DNA of 5,156 bases, from NCBI GenBank assembly GCA_002501695.1, contig DANZ01000099.1:15562-20717 (forward strand), read 5' to 3'. Below, in pieces: positions 1 through 5,156 of this stretch. This DNA comes from Methanolobus sp. UBA474 (GTDB lineage Archaea; Halobacteriota; Methanosarcinia; Methanosarcinales; Methanosarcinaceae). A program made the position numbers and the translations under genes. Under the pieces are notes generated by a model. That model had not been told where the DNA came from, searched no databases, and saw only the letters and a list, made by a program, of their open reading frames with translations. Each line of letters opens with the position of its first letter. Positions within the stretch are counted from its first letter, which is position 1.

Positions 1-416
1 CCTGCCTTCATAGTTGTTTTTGGCACGCTTGTGATCCACACCCTTTCATATTTCTGTTTGTATGTTTCCAGAGAAACGACACCTGATGTGATGCCAAGTA
101 CATTTATCTTTAATTCATCATCATACACCTGCTCACTGTTCGCAGAGGCATCCACCAGGAATGATCTCTTGAAGTCTTTATTGCGGTAGACAAGAACTAT
201 GGCAGAAGGCTCAGCAGCTTCCATGTCTACGGAATATACCTTGACAGTGAACCCTTCAAGCTCCGCTCTCTCCCCCGCAGCAAGTTCGTATGCACCCTGG
301 AATATCCATATGTTCTCGTCCCGGATATCATAGGCACTGGCCGGATAAACTATAAAGGACAGCATTGCGGTCGAAACGATCAGGAAGATTAGTGTTCTCA
401 CAGCCATTGGAAGCAT
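1..416 (-). CDS. Secreted or surface protein, N-terminal part (runs off window)
   Basis: The frame is open from an ATG at 416 to the window edge, giving about 138 residues; the C-terminus is missing. The N-terminus is a classic signal peptide: a short basic n-region (AVR), a hydrophobic core (TLIFLIVSTAMLSFIVY) and a likely signal peptidase site after PASA, leaving a mature protein that begins YDIRDENIW. The rest alternates short hydrophobic and charged stretches (FTVKVYSVD, SAIVLVYRNK, LKINVLGITSG, ERVWITSVPKT), which suggests a beta-sandwich like those in archaeal S-layer-related or CARDB-type secreted proteins. No catalytic motif is visible. A second ATG at 407 would remove only three residues, and neither start has a clear Shine-Dalgarno sequence. 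The gene follows the second permease by 17 bases and is probably its operon partner, so it may be an accessory protein or a substrate of the exporter. The family is inferred from fold-like pattern only; the secreted nature is well supported. Confidence 0.8.
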   Translation of the reverse strand, partial: MLPMAVRTLIFLIVSTAMLSFIVYPASAYDIRDENIWIFQGAYELAAGERAELEGFTVKVYSVDMEAAEPSAIVLVYRNKDFKRSFLVDASANSEQVYDDELKINVLGITSGVVSLETYKQKYERVWITSVPKTTMKA

Positions 417-433
417 ATATGTATTTTTATCTT

Positions 434-1543
434 TTAATTGTTGTTGTATCTCTTTTTCAAGGTGCCCACGGTCAGCACATATAGCGCAACAGCCAGTAAA
501 GCATAGAGGCCTATCCAGAAGGCCGATTCATATGCTCCTATACTGTCTATCGAGAGTCTTGTTACAAGGTTGAGCGGTGAATTTGTGAACAGGTAGGATA
601 CCATGAACAGGAAGATCAGTGCCATGGAGTACAGTAACTGGCAGACGCCTCTCTCCTTAAAGATGATGGATATGGCGCTGCTTGCCAGGACGAGTATGAG
701 CCCTATGAGCGTGACCACAAACAATATTGTAAAGAAATTATGAATGGATATCCTGTTAGCACTCAGCAGCGCCATCCAGGCAAAAGCCTGCAGAGGAACT
801 ATCGCAACTGCGACAAGTACCTTTCCGCTCACTATCTCCAGCATGGATGCCGGAGTGACAAGCAGCAGTTCCATCGTCTTCCTTTCGAACTCCTCGGTAA
901 TGAAATCAATGACAAGCCCCCCGGAGATGAACGCCGGCGTGAAAACAAGCAGCGGGAGCAGTGCTACATAAATGAACTCGAAATAAGTGGAAGAGGTCTT
1001 TATGTCCCGCGTATTGATATTGACCTCTATCGGCGAGTATCCCGGCAGGCGCTGTGTCCTTACATCGCGCACCTGCTGCTCGAACCCTTCAAGCGGCTCC
1101 TTTAACTGGAGTGATATCAGGGTGGCCTTTATTTCCGATTTAGGGAGATATATGTCCACGTTCATTATCTCATCCCCATCCGGAGGGCCGGGGGGAGCGA
1201 TTATTATAGCATCCACCTTATGCTCGTAGAAATCCCCGTAAGCAGGTGTCAGATCGCTGTAAAGGCGGGTATTGAGCTTACTTTCCTGCAGCAGCCTGTA
1301 CAGTTCATTGTCCTCGGTTCCTACAATAGCGACGCTTATGCCGTGCATCTCGACATCTCCCATGATGGTGGGATCGTAGAACGAGGTAAGCCCGATGACA
1401 AGGAATGTTGAGAACGAAGCTATGAAAAGCTGGATGAGTACGGAAAGTATGAACGTTTTCTCACTCACAAGCTCCCCCATTTCTTTTTTGGCGATGCTCC
1501 TTATCTTTCCGTAAGACCTTGCGTGCCTAGCCAAAAAGAACAC
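434..1543 (-). CDS. ABC-2 type transporter permease (NatB-like)
   Basis: This is a 369-residue membrane subunit of an ABC-2 type exporter. It has a basic cytoplasmic N-terminus with the family-typical wording RSIAKKEMGELVSEKTF, a first membrane helix at about 31-53, a large extracytoplasmic domain at about 55-185, and five further helices near 188-213, 238-262, 269-294, 303-320 and 340-360. Between helices 2 and 3 the cytoplasmic stretch EEFERKTMELLLVTPAS (217-233) is the characteristic NatB-type coupling segment (usually ER-T-ELLL-TP). The start is a GTG at 1543, 17 bases inside the end of the upstream permease gene, implying translational coupling; an in-frame TTG at 1534 is an alternative. 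With the upstream permease it would form a heterodimeric pore driven by the divergently encoded ATPase. The substrate cannot be read from the sequence. Confidence 0.9.
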   Translation of the reverse strand: MFFLARHARSYGKIRSIAKKEMGELVSEKTFILSVLIQLFIASFSTFLVIGLTSFYDPTIMGDVEMHGISVAIVGTEDNELYRLLQESKLNTRLYSDLTPAYGDFYEHKVDAIIIAPPGPPDGDEIMNVDIYLPKSEIKATLISLQLKEPLEGFEQQVRDVRTQRLPGYSPIEVNINTRDIKTSSTYFEFIYVALLPLLVFTPAFISGGLVIDFITEEFERKTMELLLVTPASMLEIVSGKVLVAVAIVPLQAFAWMALLSANRISIHNFFTILFVVTLIGLILVLASSAISIIFKERGVCQLLYSMALIFLFMVSYLFTNSPLNLVTRLSIDSIGAYESAFWIGLYALLAVALYVLTVGTLKKRYNNN

Positions 1544-3341
1544 CTCTCAGGATGAATAGATTGTATATGCTGTGGACAATGGTTGCCAGGACCACTGAAA
1601 GCAGATACCTTCTGGTGCCGAACCTGTACATTACGGTCGAGCTGACTGCCGCAGTAGAGATGTGCAGCAGGAGCGGTACGAGCAGGAGTGTACCCATGTT
1701 CATCACTGCCCCGAACGCGGAACCCGCAATGGGTGCCAGCGTAAGGACCGCCACTGCCTTCTCTCCGACAAAGAAACCCGTACCTGAAAGGATAGCCAGC
1801 CTGAGGGCGTTCCTCATGTTGATCCGGTGAAGTTTTCTTTTGAAGGCTGTGTATATGCCGGCTGACTTGACAAGTTCCTCTGCCATTGCGGAAAGCACTA
1901 TCATGGCAATGACCGAATGCGGGGCAGGCAGGTTGAACAGCATGACTATGAGCATCAATTGCAGCATGTACACGAACGGAATGAAAATAATGCTAAGCAG
2001 GAACACAGAACCGTAAGGGTATGAAAGGAATATCTCCAGGCAGTCTGTTATCTTCCCGGAGACCGCCTTCTGGGTGAAGAGATCCTCTTCCCTGTAGATA
2101 TAGGTCCCAAACGCAAAGGCGGAAAGTGCGACAAAATAGAAAGGCAGGGTCGAGAACAGGTATGTGCCTGCCTGCAGGGTCTCACCTTCTATGAGGCGTA
2201 CAATAAGGGTTATGGGGGAGATGGAGCTGACAGCGTGGATATTTGTGAACATTGCCGGGAAGAACAGGTATCCTGAGATGATCACTGACAGGAAGACGCT
2301 TGTGAAGGTCAGCTCCTTGAAGCTCCTTGAGAGTATGGCTCCAAAAAAGGAGAGTGCAAAGAACAGGAGCACTACCGGTAGTATGGTTGCAAGGATAAGA
2401 ATAGCGCTCTGTGCTGCTGCCGGGTCTGTAGGGATCCCCATGATGTAGAGGGTGATAACAGCCTGGATGATAATAGTGACAAAGATGTAGGGCAGTGTCT
2501 TGCCGATCACTATGTCCCTGCTGAGCAGGGGTGCGGCAAGTACAAGTTCCCCTTTTTTGTTGGTGCGTTCGTCCATGATGCTTGTGGAGTAGAACTGCGA
2601 GACGAAATATATGGGAAATATGAACAGGAAAGCATATAATATAGCCGTGAAGGGAATGGGTGGTGAGAAAAAGGATGGGGTGGAGAGGGTCTGCTTCTGG
2701 AAGAATGCCCGTCCTTTGTAATCGTCAAGCTCGCTGATATCCTGCGGCAGCGTGAAAGAGGAGCCTCCGTTGAGGTACTCCGGGGTGATCTCTCCTGCGG
2801 GGTAGCGTCCGTTGGGATCTGCATCCTTCTCATTTTCCATGGCTGCATCCAGGTTTCCTGCAGCACCCTGTGCGCTCAGGAGCTCGAAGTTTTGGGGCCT
2901 TTCCAGGTCGTGTACCGTTACCCATACGGGATGGCTGTTATTTATATCGTTGTAGGAGGTCAGTACCGCCTCCCGGTACTCCTTGATCGTGTTCTCCAGA
3001 GCGCTTCCTGCTGCAGCTGACCTGGCGTTATCTCCGAGGTACACGTTATCACCGATGATGACAAGGTCGGCTCCGTAAAGGTAGAATTGTGTGGCCTCAT
3101 ATATTGTAACAGGCATGTAATCGAATCTCTGGTCACTCTCAAGTATTGGCCCAATCGCGGGATCTGTGGATGCTGCGGTGTATATTTTCTGGTTCATGCT
3201 CATCTGCGTCTGTGCAGCAGCGAAGGACGCTGCTATGACCAGCACCAGGGAAAGCATCAGCAGTATGGCTGACCTTGCATCGAACTTGAGTTTGGACCTG
3301 AAGAACTCCCATTTTGCGATAGTGAACCATCCGGACATCAC
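1527..3341 (-). CDS. ABC-2 permease fused to PrsW-type intramembrane metalloprotease
   Basis: This 604-residue protein has two parts. Residues 1 to about 420 form an ABC-2 permease: a cytoplasmic N-terminus, a membrane helix at about 24-44, an extracytoplasmic domain at about 45-228, then helices near 230-250, 282-302, 312-335, 346-362 and 396-416. The cytoplasmic DERTNKKGELVLAAPLLSRD (257-276) is the NatB-type coupling segment. Residues from about 440 to 604 are a five-to-six-helix domain with the PrsW protease motif set in order: EELVK (E488, E489, K492), FFVGE (F523, E527), a lone H560 in a helix, and HSIYN (H590, N594). All are in or beside hydrophobic segments, as expected for a glutamic/metal intramembrane protease of the CPBP-PrsW superfamily. 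Translation begins at GTG 3341 or the adjacent ATG 3338, with no clear Shine-Dalgarno sequence. It is the first gene of the minus-strand operon. The protease assignment is by motif; activity and substrate are unknown. Confidence 0.88.
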   Translation of the reverse strand: MMSGWFTIAKWEFFRSKLKFDARSAILLMLSLVLVIAASFAAAQTQMSMNQKIYTAASTDPAIGPILESDQRFDYMPVTIYEATQFYLYGADLVIIGDNVYLGDNARSAAAGSALENTIKEYREAVLTSYNDINNSHPVWVTVHDLERPQNFELLSAQGAAGNLDAAMENEKDADPNGRYPAGEITPEYLNGGSSFTLPQDISELDDYKGRAFFQKQTLSTPSFFSPPIPFTAILYAFLFIFPIYFVSQFYSTSIMDERTNKKGELVLAAPLLSRDIVIGKTLPYIFVTIIIQAVITLYIMGIPTDPAAAQSAILILATILPVVLLFFALSFFGAILSRSFKELTFTSVFLSVIISGYLFFPAMFTNIHAVSSISPITLIVRLIEGETLQAGTYLFSTLPFYFVALSAFAFGTYIYREEDLFTQKAVSGKITDCLEIFLSYPYGSVFLLSIIFIPFVYMLQLMLIVMLFNLPAPHSVIAMIVLSAMAEELVKSAGIYTAFKRKLHRINMRNALRLAILSGTGFFVGEKAVAVLTLAPIAGSAFGAVMNMGTLLLVPLLLHISTAAVSSTVMYRFGTRRYLLSVVLATIVHSIYNLFILRGVLFG

Positions 3342-3357
3342 TTTTTATTAGCAATTT

Positions 3358-3370
3358 ATTATATTAATAT
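3358..3370 (-). promoter_or_regulatory. Putative TATA element of the permease operon
   Basis: Read on the minus strand this is an A/T-only stretch containing the palindrome ATATTAATAT (3361-3370). Its centre lies about 27 bases upstream of the GTG (3341) and ATG (3338) starts, the usual archaeal TATA-to-start-of-transcription distance. That would place transcription initiation at or next to the start codon. The region is generally A/T-rich, so chance matches are likely. Confidence 0.45.
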
Positions 3371-3416
3371 GTATGCAGTTATTCTGTTTCTTTTTCATTA
3401 CTGGCAGTTCTTTCTA

Positions 3417-3424
3417 TTTTTATA
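3417..3424 (+). promoter_or_regulatory. Putative TATA element of the ATPase gene
   Basis: TTTTTATA centred near 3421 lies about 26 bases upstream of the GTG start at 3446, which fits an archaeal TATA box serving a nearly leaderless message. A second A/T run, TTATATATA at 3432-3440, is similarly placed relative to an in-frame GTG at 3461. The two possible element/start pairs cannot be separated from sequence alone. Confidence 0.45.
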
Positions 3425-3445
3425 ACATTCCTTATATATAGTGAA

Positions 3446-4375
3446 GTGCATTCCCATTATGTGGAACCGAAACTGATCGAAGTAGAAGGGCTCAGGAAAG
3501 AATACGGGGACTTTGTTGCAGTCGAAAGCCTCAGTTTCTCTATCGGTAAAGGTGAGATATTCGGGATAGTGGGTCCCAACGGGGCAGGCAAGACAACCAC
3601 ATTGAAGATGCTCAGCGGCCTTATCAGGCCAAGCAGGGGTACTATTACAATGAAAGGGCTGGACATTGCCAGGGATGCCGTTAAGATAAAATCCTTTCTG
3701 GGTTTCCTTCCCGAGGAGTCACCTTTGTATGAGGGTATGGAAGTTGATGATTACCTGATGTTCTTCGCGGAGCTCTATGGCGTCGGCAGGGACGCTGCCA
3801 GGAAAAGGATAAGGGATCTGCTTTCCGATCTGGCGCTCAATGCTGAAGGCAAGAAGATAGGCGACCTCTCAAAAGGAATGAAGCGCAAGGTTGCCATAGC
3901 CCGCTCACTGATAAATGATCCTGATATCCTCATATATGACGAGCCCTCGTCAGGTCTTGACCCTATGACCTCCCGCTATATCACGGATTACGTGCGTTCT
4001 CTCCGGGGGGCAGGCAAAACTATCATTTTCAGCGCCCATAACCTGTACCAGGTGGAAAGCCTGTGTGACAATATCCTTATAATGAAGAATGGCAGGATCA
4101 TTACCCTTGGCACGGCTGCCAGTATCCGCGAAGAGTTCGGGCAGATACAATACAGGCTCGTGTTCAGGGTCGATAGCATTGATGACTATGACCTTGCAGC
4201 ATTGAAGAAGGTCAATGATGACCATATCGTCATTACCCATGACATAAACATTGTCAACAATACCACCAAATGGGTCGCATCCAAAGGAGGGGATATCGTT
4301 GAGATGCGCACCATCGTACCTTCACTGGAGGAGATCTTCCTCGAGTTGATGGGAGTCGAACTGTTCGTGGACTGA
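3446..4375 (+). CDS. ABC transporter ATP-binding protein (NatA/ABC-2 type)
   Basis: This 309-residue ATPase powers an ABC-2 exporter from the cytoplasmic face. Motifs seen in order are: Walker A GPNGAGKTT (43-51); a Q-loop region GFLPEESPLY (86-95) in which the usual glutamine is a glutamate; signature LSKGMKRK (141-148); Walker B ILIYDEP (161-167) with D165 and catalytic E166; D-loop SGLDP (169-173); and switch histidine H198 in FSAHN. LPEE and LSKGMK variants are common in this NatA-like subfamily, so they do not suggest inactivity. Residues from about 225 to 309 form the C-terminal extension typical of these ATPases, ending VPSLEEIFLELMG. The start is a GTG at 3446; an in-frame GTG at 3461 would give VEPKLIEVEGL, also a plausible beginning. 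No strong ribosome-binding site precedes either. The gene is divergent from the two permeases, its likely partners; the substrate is unknown. Confidence 0.94.
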   Translation: MHSHYVEPKLIEVEGLRKEYGDFVAVESLSFSIGKGEIFGIVGPNGAGKTTTLKMLSGLIRPSRGTITMKGLDIARDAVKIKSFLGFLPEESPLYEGMEVDDYLMFFAELYGVGRDAARKRIRDLLSDLALNAEGKKIGDLSKGMKRKVAIARSLINDPDILIYDEPSSGLDPMTSRYITDYVRSLRGAGKTIIFSAHNLYQVESLCDNILIMKNGRIITLGTAASIREEFGQIQYRLVFRVDSIDDYDLAALKKVNDDHIVITHDINIVNNTTKWVASKGGDIVEMRTIVPSLEEIFLELMGVELFVD

Positions 4376-4393
4376 TCCCCGGTCACAGAGCGA

Positions 4394-4400
4394 TTTTTTT
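4394..4400 (+). terminator. Possible U-tract terminator after the ATPase gene
   Basis: A run of seven T lies about 18 bases after the ATPase stop codon. Archaeal termination often needs only such a T-rich tract, without a hairpin. The same bases adjoin the TATA box of the next gene, so the run may simply be part of that promoter. Confidence 0.3.
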
Positions 4401-4405
4401 ATATA
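4398..4405 (+). promoter_or_regulatory. TATA box of the marR-MATE operon
   Basis: TTTATATA is a good match to the archaeal TATA box. From its centre (about 4401) transcription would be expected to start near 4427-4429, inside the tandem palindromes that follow and about 30 bases before the proposed MarR start. The placement together with the operator makes this the most convincing promoter in the window. Confidence 0.6.
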
Positions 4406-4406
4406 C

Positions 4407-4440
4407 CAATTGTTGCGTATGCAATTGTTGCAATAGCAAT
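4407..4440. promoter_or_regulatory. Tandem palindromic operator, two TTGC-N4-GCAA boxes
   Basis: Two copies of a 19-base unit, CAATTGTTGC-N4-GCAAT, lie at 4407-4425 and 4422-4440, overlapping by four bases with a 15-bp period. Each contains a perfect palindrome TTGC-N4-GCAA (4413-4424 with spacer gtat; 4428-4439 with spacer aata). The fifteen defined positions are identical in both copies while none of the four spacer bases match, the pattern expected of a protein-binding site. The boxes start two bases after the TATA box and cover the expected transcription start. Known Escherichia coli MarR sites have the form TTGCC-N2-GGCAA, which fits the same TTGC-N4-GCAA frame. The adjacent MarR-family protein is the obvious candidate ligand, so repression by blocking polymerase recruitment and autoregulation are inferred. 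Confidence 0.72.
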
Positions 4441-4445
4441 AAAAT

Positions 4446-4450
4446 GAGGG
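4446..4450 (+). promoter_or_regulatory. Shine-Dalgarno-like GAGGG upstream of marR frame
   Basis: GAGGG lies six bases before an ACG codon (4457) that is in the MarR reading frame. This is the only purine-rich ribosome-binding-like sequence well placed for the regulator, and it supports a start at 4457 despite the absence of a standard start codon there. An ATG at 4444 overlaps it but opens only an eight-codon frame ending at a TAA (4468-4470). Confidence 0.45.
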
Positions 4451-4456
4451 TTACTA

Positions 4457-4606
4457 ACGTCTCCACTTAAAAGTAAGGATTGCCTCACGGCAGGATGCCA
4501 TCAGCCTATCGGAAGAGAGGCATTCCTGTTCTCCAGGGAGATCCATACCTTCATTGCAAGAGAACTGGAGCCATACGGCATAGGGAGCGGGCAGTTCTCT
4601 TTCCTG
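4457..4606 (+). other. N-terminal coding extension of marR without a standard start codon
   Basis: This stretch is in frame with, and open into, the MarR gene that has its first ATG at 4607. It translates as about 50 residues beginning (ACG)-SPLKSKDCLTAGCHQPIGRE and ending ELEPYGIGSGQFSFL. The part from HQPIGR onward reads as the first dimerisation helix and the helix 1-2 junction of MarR proteins (PIGR, REIHTFIARELEPYGIGSGQF), so it is coding. The frame is closed upstream by a TGA at 4445-4447, and between there and 4607 no ATG, GTG or TTG occurs in frame. Candidate explanations are an ACG start at 4457, a mutated start codon, or an indel joining the short frame from ATG 4444. The total length from 4457 would be 160 residues, normal for the family. 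Confidence 0.65.
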
Positions 4607-4939
4607 ATGCGTTTGCTTCATCACGACGGTATAAGCCAGGAGATCCTTATAAGGGATCTGAACTGTGACAGGGCGACAGGTACCAGGTCTATAAACAAAC
4701 TGGAAGAGAACGGGTATGTGCGCAGGGAAAAAGACCCGCAGGACAGGCGTGCCTATAGAATATACCTTACGGAAAAGTCAAGGCAACTGGGGCCGGTAAT
4801 ACAGCAAATGTCCACGCTCATCAATGATATTGTGTTCGATGGTTTTACCGGGGAAGAGAAAGCCCTCTTCGTTGGGATGATAAGACGGGCTATCGGTAAC
4901 ATATCCCTTGAGAATGATATCAGGAAGGGCGGAAAATGA
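4607..4939 (+). CDS. MarR-family transcriptional regulator (true start probably upstream)
   Basis: From the first ATG this reads as 110 residues, with the true gene probably beginning near 4457. Residues 9-37 (ISQEILIRDLNCDRATGTRS followed by INKLEENGY) form the helix-turn-helix, with DRATGTRSINKLEENG as the recognition helix region. Residues 38-56 (VRREKDPQDRRAYRIYLTE) are the MarR wing with the conserved DPxDRRxxxIxLTxK signature. Residues 58-105 form C-terminal dimerisation helices. Starting at 4607 would delete the first helix and leave no Shine-Dalgarno sequence, so this start is unlikely to make a stable regulator. The stop codon overlaps the ATG of the MATE gene, implying coupled translation. 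The protein very likely represses its own operon through the tandem palindromes at 4407-4440 and releases on binding a ligand or pump substrate. Ligand unknown. Confidence 0.88.
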   Translation: MRLLHHDGISQEILIRDLNCDRATGTRSINKLEENGYVRREKDPQDRRAYRIYLTEKSRQLGPVIQQMSTLINDIVFDGFTGEEKALFVGMIRRAIGNISLENDIRKGGK

Positions 4940-5156
4940 GAAGCGGAGCTGCAACAGGCACATCCGGCATGCAGACACTGGCAGGCGACCCTAAAAAGGC
5001 TATCATTAAACTAGGCTTGCCGATGATGTTTGCGATGTCCATCCAGACTGTGTACAATCTTGTGGATACTTTCTGGGTCTCAGGCCTGGGATCTGAGGCA
5101 CTTGCAGCAGTGGGTTTTGTATTCCCCTTCTTCTTTGCGTCAATAGCCATTTCCAC
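4936..5156 (+). CDS. MATE-family multidrug efflux transporter, N-terminal part (runs off window)
   Basis: An ATG overlapping the MarR stop (ATGA) opens a frame continuing to the window edge, 73 complete codons of a family that is normally about 450 residues. A GGAAGGG ribosome-binding sequence (4923-4929) lies six bases upstream. After a polar leader the sequence LAGDPKKAIIKLGLPMMF (15-32) leads into membrane helix 1, then QTVYNLVDTFWVSGLG (37-52) and EALAAVGFVFPFFF (54-67), which is the standard MATE N-terminus. D44 in NLVDTFW probably corresponds to the conserved helix-1 aspartate implicated in cation coupling in MATE pumps, though I could not align it. MATE proteins export cationic drugs or metabolites in exchange for Na+ or H+. 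An in-frame ATG at 4969 (MQTLAG) is a possible alternative start, but the overlap and ribosome-binding site favour 4936. Confidence 0.93.
   Translation, partial: MRSGAATGTSGMQTLAGDPKKAIIKLGLPMMFAMSIQTVYNLVDTFWVSGLGSEALAAVGFVFPFFFASIAIS

Noticed and set aside
740..1105. Plus-strand open frame of 121 codons opposite the second permease
   Set aside because: It is antisense to a gene with clear family motifs, has no recognisable domain and a composition typical of a shadow frame.
2311..2330. Tandem 10-base repeat agctccttga
   Set aside because: It falls within the permease coding frame (SRSFKEL) and only two copies exist; similar codons explain it without a functional repeat.
2510..2866. Minus-strand 118-codon frame inside the ABC-2/PrsW gene
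   Set aside because: Shifted frame of a gene whose own frame is full-length with motifs; the serine- and proline-rich translation shows no domain.
3375..3409. Two GCAGTT copies in the divergent intergenic region as possible operator half-sites
   Set aside because: Only six bases, same orientation, no symmetry and no fixed relation to either TATA-like element; within chance expectation.
4444..4470. Eight-codon upstream frame ATG...TAA before marR
   Set aside because: Considered as a regulatory leader peptide, but it has no ribosome-binding site, lies only about 16 bases from the expected transcription start, and its peptide shows no stalling motif or codon bias.
4480..4668. Frame starting at TTG 4480 or ATG 4495 (MPSAYRKRG...) overlapping marR
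   Set aside because: The MarR-like sequence (HQPIGRE...) lies in a different frame over the same bases, so this frame is a shadow; it is relevant only as a possible sign of an indel.
4920..5156. Minus-strand frame opposite the MATE gene
   Set aside because: Antisense shadow of a clearly recognised MATE N-terminus.

Overview
The window looks archaeal and most resembles a methylotrophic or aceticlastic methanogen of the Methanosarcinales. This rests on intermediate GC, heavy use of AGG/AGA arginine and ATA isoleucine codons, A/T-rich TATA-like elements at the right distance upstream of genes, GTG starts, and protein wording (the MarR and MATE N-termini in particular) that I associate with Methanosarcina-type genomes. 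The genus cannot be fixed without a database search.

Positions 1-4375 hold a divergent ABC-2 (NatAB-like) exporter locus. On the minus strand, reading from 3341 down to 1, lie three genes: a 604-residue ABC-2 permease with a PrsW-type intramembrane protease domain fused at its C-terminus; a 369-residue second ABC-2 permease that overlaps it by 17 bases; and, 17 bases further on, the first ~138 residues of a secreted protein with a clear signal peptide. On the plus strand, from 3446, lies the 309-residue ATPase. The two arms share a 104-base A/T-rich intergenic region with a TATA-like element for each direction. Each element sits about 26-27 bases from the start codon it serves, so both messages may be nearly leaderless. 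Together the genes look like one transporter with two different permease halves, one carrying a protease, and an exported partner or substrate.

Positions 4376-5156 hold a second, unrelated unit on the plus strand: a MarR-family regulator overlapping by 4 bases (ATGA) the start of a MATE-family efflux pump that runs off the window. The promoter has a TATA box followed directly by two overlapping copies of a TTGC-N4-GCAA palindrome, spaced 15 bp apart and placed over the expected transcription start. This is a convincing operator for autoregulation and drug- or metabolite-induced efflux. The MarR reading frame is clearly coding for about 50 residues upstream of its first ATG (4607) but has no ATG, GTG or TTG there. 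The best-placed candidate is an ACG at 4457, six bases after a GAGGG Shine-Dalgarno-like sequence.

No RNA genes, CRISPR arrays, insertion sequences or gene-less stretches over 300 bases were found.
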